Below, in pieces: positions 16,195-25,144 of a DNA stretch of 34,479 nt. The translations under genes were made by a program, and so were the position numbers. Position 1 is the first letter of the stretch. Each line of letters starts with the position of its first letter. Source of the stretch: Cyanobacteria bacterium FACHB-471 (lineage in GTDB: Bacteria > Cyanobacteriota > Cyanobacteriia > Elainellales > Elainellaceae); assembly GCA_014695345.1 (NCBI GenBank), contig JACJOC010000072.1, positions 1 through 34,479 on the forward strand. Direction: 5' to 3'. The notes under the pieces were generated by a model. That model did not search any database and was not told where the DNA came from. It saw only the letters and a program-made list of their open reading frames with translations.

Positions 16195-16294
16195 TGCTTA
16201 GGACAGATAGGAAAATAAAACTGTATTAATTAATCTTCGAATGCATCGCAGCTCGTGTTTAGTAGGAGAGTTTGTCAAACGAAAAAGCGTGGAA

Positions 16295-16324
16295 GTTGTG
16301 CCGTAAAAGTATTTGTGGCACAAC
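16295..16324. terminator. Inverted repeat directly after the LysE-type gene
   Basis: GTTGTGCC (16295-16302) pairs with GGCACAAC (16317-16324) around 14 bases. It starts at the base after the stop codon of the minus-strand exporter gene, and a short T-run follows about 10 bases further (GCTTTTTC). It could be a weak terminator. It also resembles IS6-type ends (GGTTGTG...), so a relic of a transposon end is the alternative. Confidence 0.45.
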
Positions 16325-16975
16325 CTAACTCCATGCTGAGTAAATGGAACCACAGCCAAATGCGGCGATCATTGTACCTGCAATTCGATTAATCCAATGT
16401 AGGCGACGAAGCAGAATTCTTCGTGAAAACAAGTTAGCAACAACACTTATTAACCCAAACCAAAATATGCTGCTGATAAATACACCTAAAACAAATATTC
16501 CTGCCCAAACAGGATTGGATTGATTGAAGGCAGAGTACATTTGAGTAAAGAACGCGAGAAATGGAAGAATGGTGAGTGGATTGATACTAGTTAGCAACAA
16601 AGCTGCACTATAATCTCTTAGAAGTATGTTCCGGTTGCTCAGGGCTCCTTCACAAGCAGCCCTTCTAGTATTGTTGATACTAAAATGACTTAAGAATATT
16701 TTGATTCCCAAGTAGCAAAGAAATATGCCACTGATGATGTTGAACAAACCTTTGTGGTCAGCTAAGCTAGATGCTACTAAGTTCAAGCTAAATGCACCAA
16801 CACTAGCCTGAATTGCATTGGCTGTGGCGGCTCCTGTGCTAGAAACAAGCCCTGAGACAATGCCCTTTGTAAGTGCTTTTTGCATACAGAAAATACTGGT
16901 AGGGCCAACCGGAGCAGAGACTGCTAAACCAATGATTAATCCTTGTGTTAGAAAGCTAAAATACGGCGCGCTCAT
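16325..16975 (-). CDS. LysE/RhtB-family amino acid exporter
   Basis: A 216-residue membrane protein with ~6 hydrophobic segments. The LysE family signature is at the N-terminus (GLIIGLAVSAPVGPTSIFCMQKALTKGIVSG) and SINPLTILPFLAFF matches the second half-repeat (usually NPKT). The open frame continues upstream to 17170, but that extension is not family-like, so the ATG at 16975 is chosen. Members export basic or neutral amino acids by proton exchange. One of two such exporters in this neighbourhood, near a decarboxylase and a polyamine-binding protein; the substrate is unknown. Confidence 0.82.
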   Translation of the reverse strand: MSAPYFSFLTQGLIIGLAVSAPVGPTSIFCMQKALTKGIVSGLVSSTGAATANAIQASVGAFSLNLVASSLADHKGLFNIISGIFLCYLGIKIFLSHFSINNTRRAACEGALSNRNILLRDYSAALLLTSINPLTILPFLAFFTQMYSAFNQSNPVWAGIFVLGVFISSIFWFGLISVVANLFSRRILLRRLHWINRIAGTMIAAFGCGSIYSAWS

Positions 16976-17392
16976 ATGCGATCTATCCGCACGATAGAGA
17001 TAAAATGAACAGTCTTGAAAATTTGAGGCTCTCGAAGTTTTTGAAGCGGTTGTTACGAGGTCGAGATTCAACAGATGATTTAGTACGATCGCCCTCTGTT
17101 TCGACGAAAACAGTTTACGGAACGAGAAAGCGTAAGATATTGCATCACGGCAGCATAGATGCTCAACCACTGTTTTGCTTCACCAATGCTGGGAATGTGT
17201 TCTGCTAGAATCCACCGGAGCGGCCGTGTCGGCTGATTTGATCGCTCAAATCAACAGTGGCGATCGCATATAGTTTTGGCATGGGCATTTTTATAGATAG
17301 AGTTGCCCAAAGATTCAAGCGATCGCCATACATTTAACACGATCAAAATTCAATCAAATTCTGCTGCTTAGTAGATTTCTCAAGGTACGACA
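16976..17392. other. Intergenic region, possible coding relic on the minus strand
   Basis: No intact gene is seen in these ~415 bp. A minus-strand frame ending at TAA (17080-17082) reads LRWILAEHIPSIGEAKQWL in the middle but has no plausible start. It may be the leftover C-terminus of a lost gene. Three HIP1-type GCGATCG sites occur. The stretch presumably holds the promoter of the exporter at 16975. Confidence 0.35.
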
Positions 17393-18550
17393 TTAGACGC
17401 TCTTTAACTGAGTCCAGTAGCGATCGTAAATTTCGATCGCTTCATCAACGGGTGCAATTCCCTCACATTTTGCCAACAGTTCAGAGGTGGGGAAAAGTTC
17501 GGTGTTTTGGGTCAGCTCGCTGGGTAGGAGATCGACTACAGCTTGATTGGGCGTAGCAAACTTCAATCTCTCAACTGCAAAGGCTGAATTTTCTGGCTCT
17601 AACATAAAATTGATCCAAGCATACGCCGCTTCAACATTTGGCGCAGAGGTAGGAATCACCATCGTATCTGTCCAGACGGAAGTGCCACTGCTGGGAATGA
17701 CATAATCTAAGTCGGGATTATCCGCAACTAAGGCATTGCCCAAAATTGAATAAGTCATCGACAAAGTGATATCGCCTGCAATTAATGGATCTTCCCATCC
17801 AAACGATTGAAACGACTGGATCGCAGGCTTCAATTCTCTCAGTTTGTTGTAGGCAGCTTCGATTTCTTGCGGATTAGTGGAGTTGTACGAATAACCCAGC
17901 GATTTCAGCGCGGCTCCCATCACTTCGCGCACATCATCAAGCAGCGTTATTTGACCCGCCAGAGCCTCACGCTGCTCCCACAAGCTGTTCCAATCTGTCG
18001 GTGGAGTTGTGAGTACTTTTTTGTTATAAATAAATCCCGTTGTACCCCAGCTTATTGGAACGCTATGTGCGTTGTTTGGGTCATACGGTGGACTTTTCCA
18101 CTTATCAAGCAACTGATCCATGCCTGTGAGTCGAGTTTGGTCAATTTCTGAGAGCAGCTTCAACTCAATCATCTGCTTGACCATGTAGTCAGACGGATAG
18201 AGAATACTGTACTGGTTGCCGCCCCCTGCTTGTAGTTTGGCAAGCATTGTTTCATTGGCATCGTAGACATCAGCGATCACCTCAATGCCCGTGTTATCAG
18301 TGAAGCGCTTGTAGACCTCATCGTCAGAATAGTCTGCCCAAGTATAAATATGCAGTGGTTCGGAATTGGCAGGTGGAGAAACCGACTGAGTTTCGGTTGA
18401 TTGCGCTGGGTCTTGCGATTGGTTTTGCTGACAGTTTGACAACAAGACTGTAGAAGCAAGCGCAGCAGAAAACTGTAGAAACTGTCGCCGACCAGCACGA
18501 GTAACCGCCAGACGTTGTGAACCGGATGAAAATTGCTTTGGATATATCAT
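17393..18550 (-). CDS. PotD-like polyamine-binding lipoprotein, Tat-type signal
   Basis: A 385-residue extracytoplasmic solute-binding protein. The N-terminus has a twin-arginine signal (GRRQFLQFSAAL, Arg21-Arg22) followed by a lipobox ending at Cys40 (LLSNC), so it should be exported folded and lipid-anchored. The mature part begins with LHIYTWADYSDDEVYKRF, typical of PotD/PotF, and continues with YPSDYMVKQMI, PISWGTTGFIYNKK and WEDPLIAGDITLSMTYS. AGGAG lies 6 bases before the ATG at 18550, which is chosen over an upstream frame extension. No permease or ATPase genes (PotABC) are adjacent, so it is an orphan here. Spermidine/putrescine binding is the family expectation. Confidence 0.88.
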   Translation of the reverse strand: MIYPKQFSSGSQRLAVTRAGRRQFLQFSAALASTVLLSNCQQNQSQDPAQSTETQSVSPPANSEPLHIYTWADYSDDEVYKRFTDNTGIEVIADVYDANETMLAKLQAGGGNQYSILYPSDYMVKQMIELKLLSEIDQTRLTGMDQLLDKWKSPPYDPNNAHSVPISWGTTGFIYNKKVLTTPPTDWNSLWEQREALAGQITLLDDVREVMGAALKSLGYSYNSTNPQEIEAAYNKLRELKPAIQSFQSFGWEDPLIAGDITLSMTYSILGNALVADNPDLDYVIPSSGTSVWTDTMVIPTSAPNVEAAYAWINFMLEPENSAFAVERLKFATPNQAVVDLLPSELTQNTELFPTSELLAKCEGIAPVDEAIEIYDRYWTQLKSV

Positions 18551-18663
18551 TACGTTTCTCCTGAAAGTAATTTGACTAGAAACACTGAAAAATAGCTTTG
18601 CGAACAAAGAAGCCCAAGATAGTCAGCTCTGATCTGAATCTTTTCAAATCAAACTTGTTTCGA

Positions 18664-18918
18664 TCACTTCATTCGTATTTGCTTAGACCCAGAGCGATCG
18701 CCTGTAAAGATGAATAGATCGATGTACCAAAAGATAAATGCACCAAAGCACTGTGAGAGCATCAGCGATGCCCACAATGCAAGATTGAGGCGATTGAGCC
18801 AATACAAAACGGGCATCATCACGATTGCTGAAACCTGCCAACGCAGGTGATAAATCAGATATCGATACTGCTTCATCTTTTCACTACTTATCGCAACATA
18901 TTGTGTGAGTGTTGACAT
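18664..18918 (-). CDS. Small two-helix membrane protein, unrecognised
   Basis: An 84-residue protein. After a polar start (MSTLTQYVAISSEKMKQYRY) come two hydrophobic segments (VSAIVMMPVLYWL and LALWASLMLSQCFGAFIFWYIDLFIF), with conserved-looking YHLRWQ before the first and a basic tail. I do not recognise a named family. It sits between the exporter at 18972-19604 and the PotD-like gene on the same strand, with gaps of 53 and 113 bp, so co-transcription with the exporter is plausible. Confidence 0.5.
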   Translation of the reverse strand: MSTLTQYVAISSEKMKQYRYLIYHLRWQVSAIVMMPVLYWLNRLNLALWASLMLSQCFGAFIFWYIDLFIFTGDRSGSKQIRMK

Positions 18919-18971
18919 TGGTTTGTCTCGCTGTGTATGTAGGGAGTTGATAGTGAATCAATTGCTAGCTT

Positions 18972-19604
18972 TCAAGCCTGTGAGCCTGATAACGCAATAA
19001 CAACGCCTAACCCGATATAAACACTGCTTTCAACGTAACGGTGTCTTCTCATAAACCATCTGTTATCTCTTAAAAGATGTCCAACTGATCCTGCCAACAT
19101 TGCATAAAGTAAGTCGATGACAATTGCTAATCCAATAAACAGGAGACCCAGTGTTAGCATTTGTAAAGCAACACGTCCTTTAATAGGAGTTACAAACTGT
19201 GGCAGAAAAGCAAAGAAGAAAAGCATTGTTTTTGGATTAAACAATTCAACCATTACTCCTTGCCAGAAGATTTGCTTTAGGCTTTCGTGCTGATCTATTC
19301 GTTCGTGCTGCATCTTCTCAAACGGTAACAGTTTACAAATACCTAAATAAATCAAATAAGCTGTGCCCAAGAATTTCAAAAGATTGAACACTGTGATAGA
19401 GGACGACAACAGAGCTGAAATACCAAATGCTGCTGCCAAAACATGGAAGAATGTTCCAAATTCTAGACCTAGCACGGCTATAATACCGGTCATACGTCCT
19501 TGCTTGATACTCTGAACTATCACATAAAGTACAGCAGGACCAGGCATTAGCAGGATGACTAAAGAGGCCACAGAGAATAAGTACAGTTGAGGTAGATTTG
19601 GCAT
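18972..19604 (-). CDS. LysE/RhtB-family translocator
   Basis: A 210-residue polytopic protein, the usual RhtB length. Signatures: LLMPGPAVLYVIVQSIKQGR (the family GPxxxxV...GxRxG motif), FLGTAYLIYLGICKL, and VELFNPKTMLFFFAFLPQFV with the conserved NPK. Members export homoserine, threonine, leucine, lysine and similar amino acids. AAGGG lies about 8 bases before the ATG. It is clearly a different member from the exporter at 16325-16975. The substrate is not deducible from sequence. Confidence 0.88.
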   Translation of the reverse strand: MPNLPQLYLFSVASLVILLMPGPAVLYVIVQSIKQGRMTGIIAVLGLEFGTFFHVLAAAFGISALLSSSITVFNLLKFLGTAYLIYLGICKLLPFEKMQHERIDQHESLKQIFWQGVMVELFNPKTMLFFFAFLPQFVTPIKGRVALQMLTLGLLFIGLAIVIDLLYAMLAGSVGHLLRDNRWFMRRHRYVESSVYIGLGVVIALSGSQA

Positions 19605-19784
19605 AGACTTACCCTTTAGTTCTCACTGCTCAGGCAATTACTGCAGCATCGCTCTAAAACAATGTTTCTTAAGCAATCTAGTTAAGCTCCTAATGCCCGT
19701 TAAAGTGGGAGAAAACCTTTGACCTTAAGCTAAGCTGTTCGATTAATTATGTCTGCAAGAAAAAGTCTGAAAAAGTTAGCTTGT

Positions 19785-20294
19785 TCAAACAAACTTGATA
19801 TCCGTACTCAAAGAGAAGTTTTGTGAGTTTTCTAAAATGCCGATCAAGTCATTGTTGCTGGCTAAGCGAATAGTTACGTCAGAACCATTAACCTGCTGTA
19901 ATTTGTAATCGGAAGCTCGGCCCTTGAGAATTACCTTGTCACCCTCGCTTCTATTAAAGTCTCGAATCGTAGCAAAACTATTAGAACCACGGTAGAAGAT
20001 GTTGAATTGGGTACTCAACACGAACTGATCGGCTCCATCCCCGCCCACGAGCCGATCCTTCTCTCCGCTGATACTGCCTCCTCTCGTACCTTGCAACCAA
20101 TCATTTCCTGGACCTCCACTCAGAAAGTCGTTGTTATTTTCTCCAAATAGAGTGTCATTCCCAGAACCGCCTGACAAAACATCGTCGTCATCCAGCCCAA
20201 TCAGAATGTCATTTCCACCTCTGCCAAGTATGGTATCTTGCGCGAGTGTGCCTCTAAGAGAATCGTTTGCTTCTGTGCCTCTGATGAATGCCAT
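19785..20294 (-). CDS. RTX/hemolysin-type calcium-binding repeat protein
   Basis: About 169 residues. Residues ~20-65 carry RTX nonapeptides (GRGGNDILIGLDDDDVLSGG, GSGNDTLFGENNNDFLSGG, GPGNDWLQG), which bind calcium in a parallel beta-roll. A GGDGADQFVL ... IRDFNRSEGDKVIL segment then matches the typical end of RTX secretion domains. No signal peptide is present, as expected for type I secretion. Two starts are possible (GTG at 20303 and ATG at 20294); AAAGGTGAG suits the ATG. It is too short to hold an enzymatic domain and may be a small secreted or surface calcium-binding protein. The shared promoter-like motif lies about 90 bp upstream. Confidence 0.85.
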   Translation of the reverse strand: MAFIRGTEANDSLRGTLAQDTILGRGGNDILIGLDDDDVLSGGSGNDTLFGENNNDFLSGGPGNDWLQGTRGGSISGEKDRLVGGDGADQFVLSTQFNIFYRGSNSFATIRDFNRSEGDKVILKGRASDYKLQQVNGSDVTIRLASNNDLIGILENSQNFSLSTDIKFV

Positions 20295-20370
20295 GTTGCT
20301 CACCTTTCAATTTCAAAATCTGTACCTCAGTATTTTTTTGAAAGATACAGCCAAACCTCTCGTACGTGCT

Positions 20371-20440
20371 TCCGAGGAGATTCGGAAAAAGCAAAGTGAG
20401 ATTCTGCAACAGTAGGTTTATTGAATTATTTCGTTACAAT
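20371..20440 (-). promoter_or_regulatory. Shared upstream motif, copy 3 (RTX gene)
   Basis: ATTCG at 20381-20385, 16 bases, ATTCTGCAA, then TTGAATTATTTCGTTACAA, the last stretch identical to copy 1 over TGAATTATTTCGTTACAA. It lies between the RTX gene and the DUF928 stop and points at the RTX start. Confidence 0.6.
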
Positions 20441-20454
20441 CACAGGTTAAGCTA

Positions 20455-21246
20455 TTAGTTAGAGGAAGCCGCCTCCAAGGGAATGACTGGTCCGAGTAAA
20501 GGCTCTTGAGCCAGGTCTTCAGCCTCAATGGTTTGCAGGAGCGATCGCCATTCCTCAAGCAATGCTGCATCCTGGGGTGATGCCTGTAGCTGAGCCGCAA
20601 CTTGTGATAGAGCATCATACCAAATTTCAGGTGTTGCATCCCGAATTTGACGTTCTCGTTCTGGCGTTAGGGCAACTCGCTGCACCATGCCATTCACGGT
20701 TAAATCAGGCTGTCTACCTGTGCCACCTTGACAATAAAGCTGGAAATACCAGCGATAATGGTCTCCTTCCTGCAAGGTGTATTCCGGTTGAGGTGGTAGC
20801 GTAACGCTAACAATTCCCGGTGTTGCAGGCAGCGCAAAGCGAACCTGGTAAAGCCGCTGCTGTTCACCTGGCCAGGATAGAAGTGAGAATTCACCAAACT
20901 GAATTTGCTCCGCTCCAAATGGAATGTAGAACAAAAAGGTAGGAGAGCCAGTGGTTGTTAAAACTGGATTTTCAACCGGAATGAGTGCTCGTACCGAATT
21001 GTTGAGTGAATTGCACGACAAGGGGTCTTGAGGGTTTAGTCCCCCACCGGGTCGAGAATCATTTGGTGGTGGATCGGGTGGCGGCTCAGGTGGACGCTGA
21101 CCCACCGTCAGGTAAGGAACTTGATCGCGCAGCGCTCGCGGAACGGTATTGCTCACCGTTTGAGTTGATGCTGGCTGAATGGTGAAACCGATCGCCAACA
21201 CGATTGCCACCATCCCACATTTACCAATGAAACTAGAATCTTTCAT
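20455..21246 (-). CDS. DUF928 family exported protein
   Basis: A 263-residue protein with a signal peptide (CGMVAIVLAIGFTIQPASTQ), a Pro-rich linker (PPEPPPDPPP), SRPGGGLNPQ, then LSCNSLNNSVRALIPVENPVLTTTG and HYRWYFQLYCQ, and a helical C-terminus with RIRDATPEIWYD-like residues (VALTPERERQIRDATPEIWYDAL). This is the layout of DUF928 proteins, a family almost confined to cyanobacteria and often found near CHAT, CHASE2 and hemagglutinin genes. Two Cys flank the beta-rich core. Function is unknown; periplasmic or outer-membrane location is likely. Confidence 0.85.
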   Translation of the reverse strand: MKDSSFIGKCGMVAIVLAIGFTIQPASTQTVSNTVPRALRDQVPYLTVGQRPPEPPPDPPPNDSRPGGGLNPQDPLSCNSLNNSVRALIPVENPVLTTTGSPTFLFYIPFGAEQIQFGEFSLLSWPGEQQRLYQVRFALPATPGIVSVTLPPQPEYTLQEGDHYRWYFQLYCQGGTGRQPDLTVNGMVQRVALTPERERQIRDATPEIWYDALSQVAAQLQASPQDAALLEEWRSLLQTIEAEDLAQEPLLGPVIPLEAASSN

Positions 21247-21544
21247 GAGTGCCTAATTAATCAGTAAAGTGATTTTTGCGTCTTAGTGATGGTTTATTGA
21301 AAGTCGCAATCGTCCCCTTTAAGAATCTAAAAAATCTTGACGCTCGACTTGCTAGGCTTTAGTTTGCAGATACTTCGTTGAGTTCTCGTTTACACATCGT
21401 TGCATCACGGCTAATAATAAGCAGGACTGACATCAGAAAGCGAACAATTTCTTGCCATTTAGAACATAATCTTGCTGTATTTGATAGGACTATTTAGACA
21501 TTGCTGAAAGACCACTCCGTAAAAAATATGGATACTTAAAAAGG
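21247..21544. other. Intergenic, no feature recognised
   Basis: About 300 AT-rich bases between the AraC gene and DUF928. No ORF, hairpin or repeat stands out, and there is no copy of the shared motif. It presumably contains the DUF928 promoter. Confidence 0.4.
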
Positions 21545-22459
21545 TTAATTATATTTGCGGAACTCTTTGGGTGAAACTCCCGTATGTAGACGAAAATACT
21601 TCGCGAAATGGCTTTGATTGGCAAATCCGCACTCTAGAGCTACAGGAGTAATTGCTAAGTCTGACTGTTTCAATAATCGTTTAGCGTATTCTACTCGCTG
21701 CTGAATCAGGTATTGATGAGGAGTCATCCCTGTTGATAGCTTGAACAAACGACAAAAATAATATTGACTCATATTCAATTCAGCAGAAAGTTCCGCCAAT
21801 AACAATTTTTTATTTAGATGCTCGTTAATGTATTCAACAGCACGATCTAACGTAGACCTAGATAACCCATTTTCGTGCTTCAGAAAAGTGTGTTTGCGCG
21901 TGGAGTAGTGCTGTATTAAGTGAGCCGCTAGTGCAGTCGCCATTGAGTCTGCGTAAAAGCCGTTTCCCGTACCATCGCGATCGAGGTCTGCTTTGAGTGC
22001 TTGACAAATTTGATGAATTAGAGGGTCAGATTTCTTTGGCTCAAACAAAAGCTCAACTCGATCCGGATCGATTGACTCATGAGCAACATGAGAAACGAAT
22101 TCAGGTTCAAGATAAAAATGTAAAAATTCAACTTCTTTATCCCATGAAATTTTGTAGGATAGATTTGCAGGATAGACCTCAACACATGCGTTTACATAAT
22201 CATCTTTGGAGAGTGTTATTCTTTGTCTGTTTTCTTCAGTAACAAACTCTACATTTGCTATCTGTTGCAAAATTGGAATCGTAATGACATGCTGGTGAGA
22301 GCAGAATTTAGGCAATTCCCATGCAGGTTGGTGAAAATAGGCTAAGTGAACGTTATTCCACCCTGAGTCGAGACTAGCCACAAGAGGTAGGTTTGGCAGC
22401 AAGTGTGAAGTTGCATTCTTCTCACGATTGTCAATGATTAAAGTTAGCTCTTCTTGCAT
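21545..22459 (-). CDS. AraC-family transcriptional regulator
   Basis: A 304-residue regulator. The C-terminal ~100 residues carry two helix-turn-helix motifs: LLAELSAELNMSQYYFCRLF followed by TPHQYLIQQRVEYAKRLL, and ITPVALECGFANQSHFAKYF followed by GVSPKEFRKYN. The N-terminal ~190 residues are a divergent sensing domain with a HVITIPILQQ segment; no ligand can be assigned. It lies between the CHAT/CHASE2 gene and DUF928 on the same strand and may regulate either; this is inference. Confidence 0.88.
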   Translation of the reverse strand: MQEELTLIIDNREKNATSHLLPNLPLVASLDSGWNNVHLAYFHQPAWELPKFCSHQHVITIPILQQIANVEFVTEENRQRITLSKDDYVNACVEVYPANLSYKISWDKEVEFLHFYLEPEFVSHVAHESIDPDRVELLFEPKKSDPLIHQICQALKADLDRDGTGNGFYADSMATALAAHLIQHYSTRKHTFLKHENGLSRSTLDRAVEYINEHLNKKLLLAELSAELNMSQYYFCRLFKLSTGMTPHQYLIQQRVEYAKRLLKQSDLAITPVALECGFANQSHFAKYFRLHTGVSPKEFRKYN

Positions 22460-22541
22460 TGATCTTGTTTGCGGTAAGACGTTCTTGGATGGTTGCTTGG
22501 TACATTACGCGATCGCTAACACACCCTACGATTTTTATAAC

Positions 22542-24980
22542 TTATCTTCCGTTCAACGAATCGTTTCGTACTAAAGCTACACTCATTGCGGTCAGAAATA
22601 CAGCGAACAGGGATGGAATCAACGGAAGCCATCTACCCTGACTTAAACCGATCAGACAGCTTTGATAAAGCCCAATCACTAAAATTGCAATTGCCGCACC
22701 AAGCCACAGCCGACGCGATCGCAGTCGTCTAACAATCGCACCTGTCAGCAGCGAGATCCCTAAAATTGTGATCCCATCCCCCCACTGAACAGTTCCCCAC
22801 TGAGGTAGTCCCCCAATGAGCGATCGTCTGTCTAGCACCGCACTGAGTATCTGACTGACCATATGAGCGTGAATCCAAACGCCTGCCATCTCCCCATAGG
22901 GCGTGTTAAAACTGTCTCTAGCAACGGGAGCCGTGTAGCCAATCAAGACAATGCGGTCACGAAGTGGAGCGTCCCCGCTCGTGCGCACCATCTCTGCCGC
23001 AATCTGTCCACTCAACACCTGCTGTAGCGTAACTGTTTGTCCAGGAGGAGCGGCGCGATAGTTCAGCATAATTTGATTCGTGCCATCGAGCGTTCGATAG
23101 CCGCTAAATCGAGTGGGTAGCGGGTGAAAGACGACTGAGCCAAACTGCCACTGTTGCTGAGCGTTTACTTGTAGAGGTGCAATGTTGGTATTACTCAAGA
23201 ATCGATAGGCTAACTGAAAGCTGAGACTATAAGGCGTTGCACAAGTTGATCGAGATGGAGCCAGATCAGGGTCATAAGACAGCAGATGGCGACGAACAAT
23301 TTCTCCTTTAGATAGCGACGCTTCGCTCTGAATGTCACTACGGGATGAAGAGTGCAATTGACCAAAACGATCGGTGACGAAGTTGCTAAACCCCACTTGT
23401 TCCATTTGCTGGTTAGCTGAGAACTCTGGTGGAGCAGCGTAGTTTTGATCAGCTTGATTGAAAGCACAGACGGTCAATAGTTTGGAATTCTGCTGAAATT
23501 GTTTGATTAACTCCTGTCGTCCTTCTCCTCGCGGCTGAAACCGGTGCATATCAAAAGCGATCGCCACAGGATCTAGCGGTTGAAGTGCGGCAATGGTTTT
23601 CACCAAAGTTGCGTCTGTGAGCGGATACCCGCCTTGCTGATTCACATCCTCTTGTGTCACTTCGACAACTAAAATTCGGGAGTCAATTATCTCGGCTGGA
23701 CGCGATCGCATTAGGTGGTCATAGGTGGCTAACTCAATCGGTTGCAGCACTCCAGTTGAGCGAATCAGCAATACAGCGAGACAGACAATGAGACAGACCC
23801 ACAGTACTGGCAACCGTTGTCCACGACGCTGCTGTCTGGGGAGAACTGGTGTTTGTGCAATAGTAGATGTTGATGGTTGTCCGCGCAAAATTAGCCAGTT
23901 GGGAGGTGTTACGAGCGGATTCTGAAAGATGATCGGAAGCCAACTCGCACAGGGGAACTCATGTTCTAACCCCTGTAATCGCTCTCTCGCCTGACGTTCT
24001 GCAAGATAGAGCGGCTCCCCTGAAGCAAACGCTTCTAAGAAATATTGTAAGAAAACGGCTGCTACTCGATCGTTGACCGGCTCTCGCATCACAATCATTT
24101 GAGGAATGCGAAGCTGATGCAGTTCTTGCACTAAACCCAAACCATCACAAGAGTTGAAAATAGCTAGCTGCAAACCGTGATCAATCGCTTGGCGTAACCC
24201 ATATTTCAGTTCTACAAGGGTGAGACTATCGGTCTGATTAATGTAGATGCGTCCCGCTTCGCCCTCCGTTCTACTATGTCCCGCAAAGAACAAGATATCC
24301 CACGATTCTTTCCAAAGGCGATCGCTCAACTGTTGACGGTTTGGCTCGACTAAAAACTCAATTTCAGCATCTGGTAGCTGCTCTAGAATCTGGCGATCAC
24401 CTTCCAGATCAATTCCCTCGCTGCTTCCCAGAATCGCAAGAACTTTAACTGTCCTCTTGCCAAGAACTGTTTTGCCACTGTAAGTCTTGCTGCTATGGAT
24501 TGCTTCGTATTCGGGCGCACTTAGGGCAACTTCAGCTTTTGGATAGCGCTCAAAAAAATCCCATTCGTGCCAGGGAAGTTTTTGTAAGTTTAGATCATCG
24601 GTGCGAATGAGGAATCGAATCGTGTCGCTGCGGCTAAACTCTTCCCGCAGACGGCGATCGATTGATTGAAATGATGCTGCATTTAACCAGTGTTGGAAGC
24701 GATCGCACAGCACTGCTGCTGATTCTCGACACTCCGCAATGCGGCGATTAAGCGAACCTTTATGAATAATTTTTTGTCCTTTGATTCGCAGTGCCAACCC
24801 CAACGAGCGGTAAGCGTGCTGCCAGTGCTGCTGTATCTGCGCTTCAACCTCTGGAGCTGGTGGCAAATAGCCCTTTACCTTCAAAGTTTGCAGTTCCGCT
24901 CGAATCTCAAGCGTGGCGCGAAAGCCCGCTGTCCTCAAATCTCCCTCTAATTCCAAAACAACGAGTTTGTCTATAGTCAT
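22542..24980 (-). CDS. CHAT protease domain - CHASE2 sensor membrane protein
   Basis: An 812-residue fusion. Residues ~1-370 are a cytoplasmic CHAT region, including LPWHEWDFFERYPKAEVALS and the catalytic pair His235 (LFFAGHSRTEG) and Cys278 (IFNSCDGLGL). Residues ~395-415 are a membrane helix (VLWVCLIVCLAVLLI). Residues ~420-700 form an extracytoplasmic CHASE2 domain (ELATYDHLMRSRP, ILVVEVTQEDV, DPVAIAFDMHRFQP, DRIVLIGYTAP, GVWIHAHMVSQIL), followed by three C-terminal helices. CHASE2 normally feeds kinases or cyclases; here it would control a caspase-like protease across the membrane. It is third in the cluster after the sigma factor and DUF1822, with a 164-bp gap. The dyad being intact argues for real proteolysis. 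Confidence 0.9.
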   Translation of the reverse strand: MTIDKLVVLELEGDLRTAGFRATLEIRAELQTLKVKGYLPPAPEVEAQIQQHWQHAYRSLGLALRIKGQKIIHKGSLNRRIAECRESAAVLCDRFQHWLNAASFQSIDRRLREEFSRSDTIRFLIRTDDLNLQKLPWHEWDFFERYPKAEVALSAPEYEAIHSSKTYSGKTVLGKRTVKVLAILGSSEGIDLEGDRQILEQLPDAEIEFLVEPNRQQLSDRLWKESWDILFFAGHSRTEGEAGRIYINQTDSLTLVELKYGLRQAIDHGLQLAIFNSCDGLGLVQELHQLRIPQMIVMREPVNDRVAAVFLQYFLEAFASGEPLYLAERQARERLQGLEHEFPCASWLPIIFQNPLVTPPNWLILRGQPSTSTIAQTPVLPRQQRRGQRLPVLWVCLIVCLAVLLIRSTGVLQPIELATYDHLMRSRPAEIIDSRILVVEVTQEDVNQQGGYPLTDATLVKTIAALQPLDPVAIAFDMHRFQPRGEGRQELIKQFQQNSKLLTVCAFNQADQNYAAPPEFSANQQMEQVGFSNFVTDRFGQLHSSSRSDIQSEASLSKGEIVRRHLLSYDPDLAPSRSTCATPYSLSFQLAYRFLSNTNIAPLQVNAQQQWQFGSVVFHPLPTRFSGYRTLDGTNQIMLNYRAAPPGQTVTLQQVLSGQIAAEMVRTSGDAPLRDRIVLIGYTAPVARDSFNTPYGEMAGVWIHAHMVSQILSAVLDRRSLIGGLPQWGTVQWGDGITILGISLLTGAIVRRLRSRRLWLGAAIAILVIGLYQSCLIGLSQGRWLPLIPSLFAVFLTAMSVALVRNDSLNGR

Positions 24981-25053
24981 TGGTTATTGGTCATTGGTCA
25001 TTAGTCGTTGGTCATCGGCTGTTTGCAAAGGACTAATGACAATTGACAATCTC
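24979..25053. repeat. Degenerate TTGGTCATT short repeats with inverted partner
   Basis: Several imperfect copies of TTGGTCATT are followed after a short gap by ACTAATGACAATTGACAAT, which is the same theme in inverted orientation. Such GGTCATT/AATGACC blocks are recurrent intergenic repeats of filamentous cyanobacteria. It overlaps the CHAT/CHASE2 start region and fills the gap to DUF1822, so it could affect coupling between them. Confidence 0.6.
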
Positions 25054-25144
25054 ATTTAATGTTTGATTCTAACTGGACTTCCACAATCCGTACTCACCCT
25101 TAATCATGAAAATGGGTGTTCCCTCTGCCTTCCGTCACCTTCAA

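Noticed and set aside
16295-16324. Full IS6 element end next to the LysE-type gene
   Set aside because: Only a short inverted pair resembles an IS6 end; there is no transposase or second end nearby, so a weak terminator is at least as likely.
17080-17260. Possible small minus-strand gene (LRWILAEHIPSIGEAKQWL)
   Set aside because: No start codon and no recognised family; kept only as a note in the intergenic entry.
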